Positions 21,856 to 34,369 of a stretch of DNA of 64,000 bases are shown here, piece by piece. Source of the stretch: Brienomyrus brachyistius (taxonomy: Eukaryota; Chordata; Actinopteri; Osteoglossiformes; Mormyridae); NCBI RefSeq assembly GCF_023856365.1, contig NW_026042398.1:2501-66500 (forward strand). The letters run 5' to 3'. The position numbers and the translations under genes are program-made. The notes below the pieces were generated by a model. It was not told the origin of the DNA. It saw only the letters and a program-made list of their open reading frames with translations, and ran no database searches. The first letter of the stretch is position 1. Every line of letters begins with the position of its first letter.

Positions 21856-24352
21856 GCGTAACTCAGCCTAGGAATGTCGTCGACACTAGAAACAAAGTTC
21901 CTCAGATCAGAGTTGATGAGTAGAGTGAAGACATAAAACTAGCATCAAAACAGGCAATGTACAAAAAACTACAATCATGCTAGCATATTAGCATCAAAAC
22001 CAGAAGTGGGCGTAACTCACCCTAGGAATGTCGTCGACACTAGAAACAAAGTTCCTCAGATCAGAGTAGATGAGTAGAGTGAAGACATTAAACTAGCATC
22101 AAAACAGGCAATGTACAGAAAAAACTACAATCATGTTAGCATCAAAACAGGAAATGGGCGTAACACAGCCTAGGAATACCGTAGAGATTAGAAACAAAGA
22201 TCCTCAGATCCATCTTAATAAGTAGAGGCAAGTGAAGAAACTAGCATCAAAACAGGCAATGTACAGAAAAAACTACAATCATGCTAGCATATTAGCATCA
22301 AAACCGGAAGTGGGCGTAACAGCCTAGGAATGTCGACACTAGAAACAAAGTTCCTCAGATCAGAGTTGAGTAGAGTAAAGAAATAAAACTAGCATCAAAA
22401 CAGGCAATGTACAAAAAACTACAATCATGCTAGCATATTAGCATCAAAACCAGAAGTCGGCGTAACTCACCCTAGGAATGTCGTCGACACTAGAAACAAA
22501 GTTCCTCAGATCAGAGTAGATGAGTAGAGTGAAGACATTAAACTAGCATCAAAACAGGCAATGTACAGAAAAAACTACAATCATGTTAGCATATTAGCAA
22601 CAAAACCGGAAGTAGGCGTAACTCACCCTAGGAATGTCGTTGACACTAGAAACAAAGTTCCTCAGATCAGAGTTGAGTAGAGTAAAGAAATAAAACTAGC
22701 ATCAAAACAGGCAATGTACAAAAAACTACAATCATGCTAGCATATTAGCATCAAAACCAGAAGTGGGCGTAACACAGCCTAGGAATGTCGTCGACACTAG
22801 AAACAAAGTTCCTCAGATCTGAGTTGATGAGTAGAGTGAAGACATAAAACTAGCATCAAAACAGGCAATGTACAAAAAACTACAATCATGCTAGCATATT
22901 AGCATCAAAACCAGAAGTCGGCATCTCACAGCCTAGGAATACCCTAGAGATTAGAAAAGTTACTCAGATCCGGCTTGATGAGTAGAATCAAGTGAAGAAA
23001 TTAGCGTCAAAATAGGCAATGTACAAAAAACTACAATCATGCTAGCATATTAGCATCAAAACCAGAAGTGGGCGTAACACAGCCTAGGAATGTCGTCGAC
23101 ACTAGAAACAAAGTTCCTCAGATCAGAGTAGATGAGTAGAGTGAAGACATTAAACTAGCATCAAAACAGGCAATGTACAGAAAAAACTACAATCATGTTA
23201 GCATCAAAACAGGAAGTGGGCGTAACACAGCCTAGGAATACCGTAGAGATTAGAAACAAAGATCCTCAGATCCATCTTAATAAGTAGAGGCAAGTGAAGA
23301 AACTAGCATCAAAAACAGGCAATGTACAGAAAAAACTACAATCATGTTAGCATCAAAACAGGAAGTGGGCGTAACACAGCCTAGGAATACCGTAGAGATT
23401 AGAAACAAAGATCCTCAGATCCATCTTAATAAGTAGAGGCAAGTGAAGAAACTAGCATCAAAAACAGGCAATGTACAGAAAAAACTACAATCATGTTAGC
23501 ATCAAAACAGGAAGTGGGCGTAACACAGCCTAGGAATACCGTAGAGATTAGAAACAAAGATCCTCAGATCCATCTTAATAAGTAGAGGCAAGTGAAGAAA
23601 CTAGCATCAAAACAGGCAATGTACAGAAAAAACTACAATCATGCTAGCATATTAGCATCAAAACCGGAAGTGGGCGTAACAGCCTAGGAATGTCGACACT
23701 AGAAACAAAGTTCCTCAGATCAGAGTTGAGTAGAGTAAAAAAATAAAACTAGCATCAAAACAGGCAATGTACAAAAAACTACAATCATGCTAGCATATTA
23801 GCATCAAAACCAGAAGTGGGCGGAACACAGCCTAGGAATGTCGTCGACACTAGAAACAAAGTTCCACAGATCAGAGTTGATGAGTAGAGTGAAGACATAA
23901 AACTAGCATCAAAACAGGCAATGTACAAAAAACTACAATCATGCTAGCATATTAGCATCAAAACCAGAAGTCGGCATCTCACAGCCTAGGAATACCCTAG
24001 AGATTAGAAAAGTTACTCAGATCCGGCTTGATGAGTAGAATCAAGTGAAGAAATTAGCGTCAAAATAGGCAATGTACAGAAAAAAAACTACAATCATGTT
24101 AGCATATTAGCAACAAAACCGGAAGTAGGCGTAACTCACCCTAGGAATGTCGTCGACACTAGAAACAAAGTTCCTCAGATCAGAGTAGATGAGTAGAGTA
24201 AAGACATTAAACTAGCATCAAAACAGGCAATGTACAGAAAAAACTACAATCATGTTAGCATCAAAACAGGAAGTGGGCGTAACACAGCCTAGGAATGTCG
24301 TCGACACTAGAAACAAAGTTCCTCAGATCAGAGTTGATGAGTAGAGTAAAGA
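21856..24352. repeat. ~150-bp satellite array, segment 3
   Basis: About 17 monomers. Measured spacings between successive cctaggaat words are 148, 154 and 148 bp at 22021-22471. Type I and type II monomers alternate irregularly. Three consecutive near-identical monomers with a taccgtagag core occupy 23200-23630. Confidence 0.92.
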
Positions 24353-25573
24353 CCACTTCCGGTTATCTCACTGCTGATTTCCTGGAGCTGCTAGATTCCC
24401 TCAACCTACAACAACATGTTGATGTCCCCACACATTCCAGGGGTCACACACTTGACTTGGTGTCAAGTGAGGCCAAGCACAGAGCCCTGTGGGACACCAC
24501 AGGTGACGTTGTGGATGTGAGATTTTGCGCTGCCAAGGGTGACATGTTCGGTTCTGCCAGTTAGGTATGACGTGAACCAGTTATGAACAGTTCCTGAGAG
24601 TCCCATGGTGCATTGCAGGCGGTGAAAGAGGATGTTATGGTCTATTGCGTCAAAAGCAGCTGTCAGGTCAAGGAGGATGAGTATAGAAGGGGAACCAGTA
24701 TCTGCCGTCATCAGAAGATCATTGGTGACCCTGACCAGGGCTGTTTCTGTGCTATGGCCAGGGCGGAAACCGGACTGAAATTTTTCAAACAGGTTACTCA
24801 GTTTGAGGTGATCATGAAGTTGTGCTGCAACTGTTTTTTTCCAGAACTTTAGAGAGGCATGGAAGATTGGAGATGGGCCCATAGTTAGAGATAACTTCAG
24901 AGTCCATGGTGGGTTTTTTCAATAGAGGTCTGATGACAGCAGTTTTTAAAGTAGAAGGAATATGGCCAGTCAGGAGGGATTGGTTTATGATCCGGGTGAT
25001 GAGTGGAGAGACGGCAGAGATGTTGACCTTTAGCAGGGCTGAAGGGAAAGGGTCCAGGGAACTGGTAGATGGTTTCATTTTCCTGATGACGTTCTCCACC
25101 TCTTCCCGTGTGGTAGCAGAGAAGGAGCAAAGTGGCTGGACCTTCTCAGGTAGTAGGTCGACAGTTGGAGGAGGCAAGATATTCGTGATGGAGAGGTATG
25201 AACGGATATTATCAACTTTATGTCTGAAGAAATTGATGTGCATGTTGCACCTCTGCTGTTGCACTGCTGACAGGTTCAGAGGAGAGAAATTTAAGGTCCA
25301 GGGCGAGGGCATCTGCATTGATGGTCTTCAGATTTCTGAAATGGATCTGACGTTTTGGTTTGATATGGGGGGAGAGAAAGGGCAGCTCCATTGACACTAC
25401 TTTATAGTCCGAGATACCAAGATCATATACCTGTAGATTACTGATGGGGGCGAAGTTTGAAATGACCAAGTCAAGTGTGTGACCCCTGGAATGTGTGGGG
25501 ACATCAACATGTTGTTATAGGTTGAGGGAATCTAGCCGCTCCAGGAAATCAGCAGTGAGATAACCGGAAGTGG
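24353..25573 (-). mobile_element. L2-like LINE fragment, fold-back unit 3
   Basis: 1221 bp with inverted ends of about 109 bp: 24353-24461 and 25465-25573 are reverse complements with few mismatches. Both ends begin ccacttccggttatctcac, of which the first ten bases are satellite sequence. The body encodes endonuclease end and RT on the minus strand as in unit 2, but the RT stops at VPQGSVLGL where the inverted left arm begins (junction acttgacttggtgtcaagtg). Linker deletion shared with units 1, 2 and 4. Confidence 0.92.
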
Positions 25574-28500
25574 GCGTAACTCAGCCTAGGAATGTCGTCG
25601 ACACTAGAAACAAAGTTCCTCAGATCAGAGTAGATGAGTAGAGTGAAGACATTAAACTAGCATCAAAACAGGCAATGTACAGAAAAAACTACAATCATGC
25701 TAGCATATTAGCATCAAAACCAGAAGTCGGCGTAACTCACCCTAGGAATGTCGTCGACACTAGAAACAAAGTTTCTCAGATCAGAGTAGATGAGTAGAGT
25801 GAAGACATTAAACTAGCATCAAAACAGGCAATGTACAGAAAAAACTACAATCATGTTAGCATCAAAACAGGAAGTGGGCGTAACACAGCCTAGGAATACC
25901 GTAGAGATTAGAAACAAAGATCCTCAGATCCACCTTAATAAGTAGAGGCAAGTGAAGAAACTAGCATCAAAACAGGCAATGTACAGAAAAAACTACAATC
26001 ATGCTAGCATATTAGCATCAAAACCAGAAGTCGGCGTAACTCACCCTAGGAATGTCGTCGACACTAGAAACAAAGTTCCTCAGATCAGAGTAGATGAGTA
26101 GAGTGAAGACATGAAACTAGCATCAAAACAGGCAATGTACAGAAAAAACTACAATCATGTTAGTATCAAAACCGGAAGGGGGCGTAACACAGCCTAGGAA
26201 TGTCGTCGACACTAGAAACAAAGTTCCTCAGATCAGAGTTGATGAGTAGAGTGAAGACATTAAACTACCATCAAAACAGGCAATGTACAGAAAAAACTAC
26301 AATCATGCTAACATATTAGCATCAAAACCAGAAGTCGGCGTAACTCACCCTAGGAATGTCATTGACACTAGAAACAAAGTTCCTCAGATCAGAGTTGAGT
26401 AGAGTAAAGAAATAAAACTAGCATCAAAACAGGCAATGTACAAAAAACTACAATCATGCTAGCATATTAGCATCAAAACCAGAAGTGGGCGTAACACAGC
26501 CTAGGAATGTCGTCGACACTAGAAACAAAGTTCCTCAGATCAGAGTTGATGAGTAGAGTGAAGACACAAAACTAGCATCAAAACAGGCAATGTACAAAAA
26601 ACTACAATCATGCTAGCATATTAGCATCAAAACATGAAGTCGGCATCTCACAGCCTAGGAATACCCTAGAGATTAGAAAAGTTACTCAGATCCGGCTTGA
26701 TGAGTAGAATCAAGTGAAGAAATTAGCGTCAAAATAGGCAATGTACAAAAAACTACAATCATGCTAGCATATTAGCATCAAAACCAGAAGTGGGCGTAAC
26801 ACAGCCTAGGAATGTCGTCGACACTAGAAACAAAGTTCCTCAGATCAGAGTTGATGAGTAAAGACATTAAACTAGCATCAAAACAGGCAATGTACAGAAA
26901 AAACTACAATCATGTTAGCATCAAAACAGGAAGTGGGCGTAACACAGCCTAGGAATACCGTAGAGATTAGAAACAAAGATCCTCAGATCCATCTTAATAA
27001 GTAGAGGCAAGTGAAGAAACTAGCATCAAAACAGGCAATGTACAGAAAAAACTACAATCATGCTAGCATATTAGCATCAAAACCGGAAGTGGGCGTAACA
27101 GCCTAGGAATGTCGACACTAGAAACAAAGTTCCTCAGATCAGAGTAGATGAGTAGAGTGAAGACATTAAACTAGCATCAAAACAGGCAATGTACAGAAAA
27201 AACTACAATCATGCTAGCATATTAGCATCAAAACCAGAAGTCGGCGTAACTCACCCTAGGAATGTCGTCGACACTAGAAACAAAGTTCCTCAGATCAGAG
27301 TAGATGAGTAGAGTGAAGACATAAAACTAGCATCAAAACAGGCAATGTACAGAAAAAACTACAATCATGTTAGTATCAAAACCGGAAGGGGGCGTAACAC
27401 AGCCTAGGAATGTCGTCGACACTAGAAACAAAGTTCCTCAGATCAGAGTTGATGAGTAGAGTGAAGACATTAAACTACCATCAAAACAGGCAATGTACAG
27501 AAAAAACTACAATCATGCTAGCATATTAGCATCAAAACCAGAAGTCGGCGTAACTCACCCTAGGAATGTCGTCGACACTAGAAACAAAGTTCCTCAGATC
27601 AGAGTAGATGAGTAGAGTGAAGACATAAAACTAGCATCAAAACAGGCAATGTACAGAAAAAACTACAATCATGTTAGTATCAAAACCGGAAGGGGGCGTA
27701 ACACAGCCTAGGAATGTCGTCGACACTAGAAACAAAGTTCCTCAGATCAGAGTTGAGTAGAGTAAAGAAATAAAACTAGCATCAAAACAGGCAATGTACA
27801 AAAAACTACAATCATGCTAGCATATTAGCATCAAAACCAGAAGTGGGCGTAACACAGCCTAGGAATGTCGTCGACACTAGAAACAAAGTTCCTCAGATCA
27901 GAGTTGATGAGTAGAGTGAAGACATAAAACTAGCATCAAAACAGGCAATGTACAAAAAACTACAATCATGCTAGCATATTAGCATCAAAACCAGAAGTCG
28001 GCATCTCACAGCCTAGGAATACCCTAGAGATTAGAAAAGTTACTCAGATCCGGCTTGATGAGTAGAATCAAGTGAAGAAATTAGCGTCAAAATAGGCAAT
28101 GTACAAAAAACTACAATCATGCTAGCATATTAGCATCAAAACCAGAAGTGGGCGTAACACAGCCTAGGAATGTCGTCGACACTAGAAACAAAGTTCCTCA
28201 GATCAGAGTAGATGAGTAGAGTGAAGACATTAAACTAGCATCAAAACAGGCAATGTACAGAAAAAACTACAATCATGTTAGCATCAAAACAGGAAGTGGG
28301 CGTAACACAGCCTAGGAATACCGTAGAGATTAGAAACAAAGATCCTCAGATCCATCTTAATAAGTAGAGGCAAGTGAAGAAACTAGCATCAAAAACAGGC
28401 AATGTACAGAAAAAACTACAATCATGTTAGCATCAAAACAGGAAGTGGGCGTAACACAGCCTAGGAATACCGTAGAGATTAGAAACAAAGATCCTCAGAT

Positions 28501-29283
28501 CCATCTTAATAAGTAGAGGCAAGTGAAGAAACTAGCATCAAAACAGGCAATGTACAGAAAAAACTACAATCATGCTAGCATATTAGCATCAAAACCGGAA
28601 GTGGGCGTAACAGCCTAGGAATGTCGACACTAGAAACAAAGTTCCTCAGATCAGAGTTGAGTAGAGTAAAGAAATAAAACTAGCATCAAAACAGGCAATG
28701 TACAAAAAACTACAATCATGCTAGCATATTAGCATCAAAACCAGAAGTGGGCGGAACACAGCCTAGGAATGTCGTCGACACTAGAAACAAAGTTCCTCAG
28801 ATCAGAGTTGATGAGTAGAGTGAAGACATAAAACTAGCATCAAAACAGGCAATGTACAAAAAACTACAATCATGCTAGCATATTAGCATCAAAACCAGAA
28901 GTCGGCATCTCACAGCCTAGGAATACCCTAGAGATTAGAAAAGTTACTCAGATCCGGCTTGATGAGTAGAATCAAGTGAAGAAATTAGCGTCAAAATAGG
29001 CAATGTACAGAAAAAAAACTACAATCATGTTAGCATATTAGCAACAAAACCGGAAGTAGGCGTAACTCACCCTAGGAATGTCGTCGACACTAGAAACAAA
29101 GTTCCTCAGATCAGAGTAGATGAGTAGAGTAAAGACATTAAACTAGCATCAAAACAGGCAATGTACAGAAAAAACTACAATCATGTTAGCATCAAAACAG
29201 GAAGTGGGCGTAACACAGCCTAGGAATGTCGTCGACACTAGAAACAAAGTTCCTCAGATCAGAGTTGATGAGTAGAGTAAAGA
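25574..29283. repeat. ~150-bp satellite array, segment 4
   Basis: About 25 monomers, the longest array here. Multi-monomer blocks recur: a monomer with ggaagggggcgtaac occurs near 26172, 27384 and 27690. The last 0.7 kb (28570-29283) is nearly identical to 23640-24352. This indicates higher-order repeat structure. Confidence 0.92.
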
Positions 29284-30504
29284 CCACTTCCGGTTATCTC
29301 ACTGCTGATTTCCTGGAGCTGCTAGATTCCCTCAACCTACAACAACATGTTGATGTCCCCACACATTCCAGGGGTCACACACTTGACTTGGTGTCAAGTG
29401 AGGCCAAGCACAGAGCCCTGTGGGACACCACAGGTGACGTTGTGGATGTGAGATTTTGCGCTGCCAAGGGTGACATGTTCGGTTCTGCCAGTTAGGTATG
29501 ACGTGAACCAGTTATGAACAGTTCCTGAGAGTCCCATGGTGCATTGCAGGCGGTGAAAGAGGATGTTATGGTCTATTGCGTCAAAAGCAGCTGTCAGGTC
29601 AAGGAGGATGAGTATAGAAGGGGAACCAGTATCTGCCGTCATCAGAAGATCATTGGTGACCCTGACCAGGGCTGTTTCTGTGCTATGGCCAGGGCGGAAA
29701 CCGGACTGAAATTTTTCAAACAGGTTACTCAGTTTGAGGTGATCATGAAGTTGTGCTGCAACTGTTTTTTTCCAGAACTTTAGAGAGGCATGGAAGATTG
29801 GAGATGGGCCCATAGTTAGAGAGAACTTCAGAGTCCATGGTGGGTTTTTTCAATAGAGGTCTGATGACAGCAGTTTTTAAAGTAGAAGGAATATGGCCAG
29901 TCAGGAGGGATTGGTTTATGATCCGGGTGATGAGTGGAGAGACGGCAGAGATGTTGACCTTTAGCAGGGCTGAAGGGAAAGGGTCCAGGGAACTGGTAGA
30001 TGGTTTCATTTTCCTGATGACGTTCTCCACCTCTTCCCGTGTGGTAGCAGAGAAGGAGCAAAGTGGCTGGACCTTCTCAGGTAGTAGGTCGACAGTTGGA
30101 GGAGGCAAGATATTCGTGATGGAGAGGTATGAACGGATATTATCAACTTTTTGTCTGAAGAAATTGATGTGCATGTTGCACCTCTGCTGTTGCACTGCTG
30201 ACAGGTTCAGAGGAGAGAAATTTAAGGTCCAGGGCGAGGGCATCTGCATTGATGGTCTTCAGATTTCTGAAATGGATCTGACGTTTTGGTTTGATATGGG
30301 GGGAGAGAAAGGGCAGCTCCATTGACACTACTTTATGGTCCGAGATACCAAGATCATATACCTGTAGATTACTGATGGGGGCGAAGTTTGAAATGACCAA
30401 GTCAAGTGTGTGACCCCTGGAATGTGTGGGGACATCAACATGTTGTTATAGGTTGAGGGAATCTAGCCGCTCCAGGAAATCAGCAGTGAGATAACCGGAA
30501 GTGG
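29284..30504 (-). mobile_element. L2-like LINE fragment, fold-back unit 4
   Basis: 1221 bp, the same length as unit 3 and almost identical, exactly 4931 bp downstream. Same inverted ends, same truncated RT and same linker deletion. Confidence 0.92.
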
Positions 30505-30917
30505 GCGTAACTCAGCCTAGGAATGTCGTCGACACTAGAAACAAAGTTCCTCAGATCAGAGTAGATGAGTAGAGTGAAGACATTAAACTAGCATCAAAAC
30601 AGGCAATGTACAGAAAAAACTACAATCATGTTAGCATCAAAACAGGAAGTGGGCGTAACAGCCTAGGAATACCGTACAGATTAGAAACAAAGTTCCTCAG
30701 ATCCATCTTAATAAGTAGAGGCAAGTGAAGAAACTAGCATCAAAACAGGCAATGTACAGAAAAAACTACAATCATGCTAGCATATTAGCATCAAAACCAG
30801 AAGTCGGCATCTCACAGCCTAGGAATACCCTAGAGATTAGAAACAAAGTTCCTCAGATCCGGCTTGATGAGTAGAATCAAGTGAAGAAATTAGCGTCAAA
30901 ATAGGCAATGTACAGAA
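30505..30917. repeat. ~150-bp satellite array, segment 5
   Basis: Just under three monomers, ending in tacagaa, where the BEL/Pao LTR begins. The normal satellite continues tacagaaaaaactac, so the retrotransposon inserted inside a monomer. Confidence 0.9.
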
Positions 30918-32978
30918 TGTAGCGTCCCCGGTTGAAATGACGGTCTCTCAAACTGATGGTTCACAATCCTTTATTTAACCTTGCCTTGTGAACTCACCGT
31001 AAGAGCTATAAAGTGTACAGAAAATAATCACCATTAGTAGCTCAGACAGCAAGTTACCTTTAACACCTTTCCTTATTCCAAAACATAAATGAATTCTTTC
31101 CTTTAAGTTCTAATATCCTTTTGTTAACGTTTTCTACATAGATTATCTTTTACACGTATATTCAATTAAACCATTTTAACAATGTGTAACAGACTGGGCC
31201 ACAGCCTGCGTAGTAGGGGTCTAGGCTGCCCAATCCTCCGGACGGAGAAGGTACAGCAGGATCTAGGTCCCTGTACCCTCACCAATCGCCTCCCTAGTCT
31301 GCTACATGCACTATGTGAGCAGATCGGCTAAGGCTCCAGGACTTCCCTATCAGCGTCACGGTGCCAACCTGGAGTGTAGTACTGTTGGGGATAGCGTGAT
31401 GTTTAAGTACCCACACCGTACCCCCACCCCCCGACCGAAGTACCCAGCAGTAGCAGGTGAGACGCCCCTACTCCGGAGAGAGCCTAAATAATCGAAGCAG
31501 GGTAACCACTGTACACCAGGATAGGGTAAATTGAACACATAGGCAGTTTATTCTCTGTAAGATTACTAAATTATTAGATGGAAAGAACCAAAGCTCACAT
31601 AAAACAAAGGACTGCAATTACCAAATTGAGTTTCACCAACCACCTAACTCCCCTCTATTAATGAAACCCCAGCCCCAGTCACCCTACTGAGCGCTCAGTG
31701 TCTAACGGTGGAGGCTTCAAGCAAGAACTCCCGTTTACCTCCGACGGGATATTTTTTACCCTTCATATAACACGTTCGTAGTAACCTTACAACAGGACAC
31801 ATTCATATTAAACATGCACAACAACCTCATAACAGAAATGAACCTTATTCATTTAGCACTTTATACCACTGGCACATTGTAATAATCCGTCCGATAACAT
31901 CAACACTCCCATGCGAAAGTCTGTTCAGTACATTTACTTCCAAAAATGACCGCCAGAGAAATCAGGCATCCGGGCATGCAGTTAGAACATAGCGGGCCTG
32001 CCCTGCCAGGTGGTAGCGTGCGCAGAAAATGGGGTGTGCAGCAGCGATCTTTTAAAACTCCGCTTAGTGTCCGTCACGTTAGCAGAATTCTTCTACTTCT
32101 TGGCCAAGTTGCTGATCACCCTGATGTACATTCGCCGAAATAAACTTTATTAAATATCACCTGCGTCGTTCTTGGTGCTGGAGCTGACGAGTCGTCTCTG
32201 TATAGCAGGGAAGCTACCGCGATTCCTCCAAGCTCCGGTTCCCTCTGCGCGGCACCGGGAGCAGCTCTCGTCTGTCGTTCTGGTAACACACAGCAATTTC
32301 CCTTCTCCGGAGCACCAACGTGGCTCGAACCTGCCTTCAGACTAATCTGGTCCTGTGTACCGGTTGACTACATTAAGGAATTCTCCCTACTTACTCTACA
32401 TCACCCGAACGAACCAAAAAAAACCTCCTTTCCCCCTCTCTCTCCCGCCAACTCCACTGCCCTGCTATACGCAGCCACGTTACGTCGTGACGCACCGTCA
32501 CACTTGCTTTTAAACACCTTCGAATCACGAAATAAACTAAAGTAAATCATTATCAAATTGTCCGTGACCTTACATGACAAATAAAACAAAGCAGCTTGTA
32601 AATTATAACCCTTTAACACGCTTAATTTATCCGTGCTCTTTAGCACCTTGTAGTGAGCAAAAACGTAGTCCATTTTACTCGGCAAAACACCTCACAACAG
32701 AAATATTAAACATATATACATTTACAAATCAACCTTCAAAACCCACCTTGTTCCTCATCAACCAGGAGCTAAAACCATCACTGGTATTTAAGAAATTAAC
32801 CAAAAAAGAATCGTAATATAACTATTCCTTTTTCACGGAACACACCTTGCTTCGACTTCCATGAAGTTTTCCCGCTACTGTGCGGTTTGCAACACTGGTT
32901 TATAGCAGCTTGTTGCTCTATGTTCCTTCAAAATAAAAGCCGTTCTTTCACAATAAAAGGCATCACTCATCTTATATA

Positions 32979-34147
32979 CACTGAACAAAAATATAAACGC
33001 AACACTTTTGTTTTTGCTCCCATTTTTCATGAGATGGACTTAAAGATCTACAATTCATTCCAGATACACAATATTACCATTTCTCTCAAACATTTCTCAC
33101 AAATCAGTCTAAATGTGTGATAGTGAGCACTTCTGCTTTGCTGAGATAATCCATCCCACCTCACAGGTGTGCCACATCAAGATGCTGATCTGACATCATG
33201 GGTAGTGCACAGGTGTACCTTATACTGCCCACAATAAAAGGCCACCCTGGAATGTGCAGTTTTGTCTCACAGCAAAATGCCACAGATGCCACAAGCATTG
33301 AGGGAGCGTGCAATTGGCATGCTGACAGCAGGAATGTCAACCAGATCTGTTGCTCGTGCATTGAATGTTCATTTCTCAACCATAAGCCGTCTCCAAAGGC
33401 GTTTCAGAGAATATGGCAGTACATCCAACCGGCCTCACAACCGCAGACCACGTGTAACCACACCAGCCCAGGACCTCCACATCCAGCAGGTTCACCTCCA
33501 AGATCGTCTGAGACCAGCCACTCAGACAGATAATGCACGGCCCCATGTTGCAAGGATCTGTACACAGTTCTTGGAAGCTGAAAATGTCCCAGTTCTTGCA
33601 TGGCCAGCATACTCACCGGACATGTCACCCGTTGAGCATGTTTGGGATGTGCTTGACCGGCGTATACGACAGCGTGTACCAGTTCCCACTAATATCCAAC
33701 AACTTCGCACAGCCATTGAAGAGGAGTGGACCAACATTCCACAGGCCACAATTGACAATCTGATAAACTCTATGCGAAGAAGATGTGTTGCATTGCATGA
33801 GGCAAATGGTGGTCACACCAGATACTGACCGGTTCTGAGTCCCCAGACCCCCAATAAAGCAAAAAACTGCACATTCCAGGGTGGCCTTTTATTGTGGGCA
33901 GTATAAGGTACACCTGTGCACTACCCATGATGTCAGATCAGCATCTTGATGTGGCACACCTGTGAGGTGGGATGGATTATCTCAGCAAAGCAGAAGTGCT
34001 CACTATCACACATTTAGACTGATTTGTGAGAAATGTTTGAGAGAAATGGTAATATTGTGTATCTGGAATGAATTGTAGGTCTTTAAGTCCATCTCATGAA
34101 AAATGGGAGCAGAAACAAGAGTGTTGCGTTTATATTTTTGTTCAGTA
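32979..34147 (+). mobile_element. Tc1/mariner transposon with ~285-bp inverted repeats
   Basis: Both ends read (c/t)actgaacaaaaatataaacg inward and are flanked by TA, the family's target-site duplication. Terminal inverted repeats run about 32979-33265 and 33864-34147 and stay nearly identical, including gccaccctggaatgtgcag. The high identity suggests a relatively recent insertion into the BEL LTR. The transposase inside is internally deleted, so the copy is nonautonomous. Confidence 0.93.
33277..33828 (+). pseudogene. Tc1-like transposase, internally deleted but in frame
   Basis: Open frame starting MPQMPQALRERAIGML (an upstream ATG at 33262 also fits). The N-terminal helix-turn-helix region (MSTRSVARALNVHFSTISRL) and the basic GRPR-like part (NRRPRVTTPAQD) are present. 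It then jumps from RLRPATQT to DNARPHVARIC, losing about 150 residues with the first catalytic Asp. The second Asp (DNARPH) and final Glu (MSPVEHVWD) of the DD34E triad remain. Length is about 183-188 aa against about 340 for the family. It could still bind the repeats but not catalyse transposition. Confidence 0.9.
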
Positions 34148-34369
34148 TAGTTAAACAAGGAATAACATTTGTAATCAATAAATGTAATAAACGAAATATT
34201 AATACGGTCATTTACACTCCCACCAAATCATTAGAGCTCAAATGGGAACCAAACGGAGTGATAATGATTTCCTAATGAAGAAATGACCTGTAACCGTTGA
34301 CCTGTAAACATTACATTGTATGAAAACACAGTTTACATGACAGAATAAACCTTAAACTTCAGAATGTAA

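Larger units (their letters stand above)
30918..34216 (-). repeat. 3' LTR of the BEL/Pao element, with nested insertion
   Basis: On the minus strand it begins TGTAAATGACCG right after the purine tract and ends ggggacgctaca, giving TG...CA ends. A TTTATT at 30970-30975 (AATAAA on the minus strand) lies about 50 bp before the LTR end, as expected for the R region. Without the Tc1 insertion (32979-34147) it is about 2.1 kb, long for this superfamily, so another nested insertion in 31.19-32.4 kb, which is GC-richer, is possible. Right boundary and left boundary rest on motifs; only 30967-31084 is confirmed by the second LTR fragment. Confidence 0.65.

Noticed and set aside
24613..24852. 79-aa + strand frame repeated in every LINE unit
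   Set aside because: Shadow of the LDLTAAFDTIDH RT region on the other strand.
24906..25394. Open frame of 162 aa on the + strand within LINE units (also at 21188 and 29837)
   Set aside because: It is the complement of the LINE RT frame, conserved only because the LINE copies are alike. No domain motifs.
33198..33533. Alternative + frame over the Tc1 transposase start
   Set aside because: It overlaps the recognised transposase frame and lacks its motifs.
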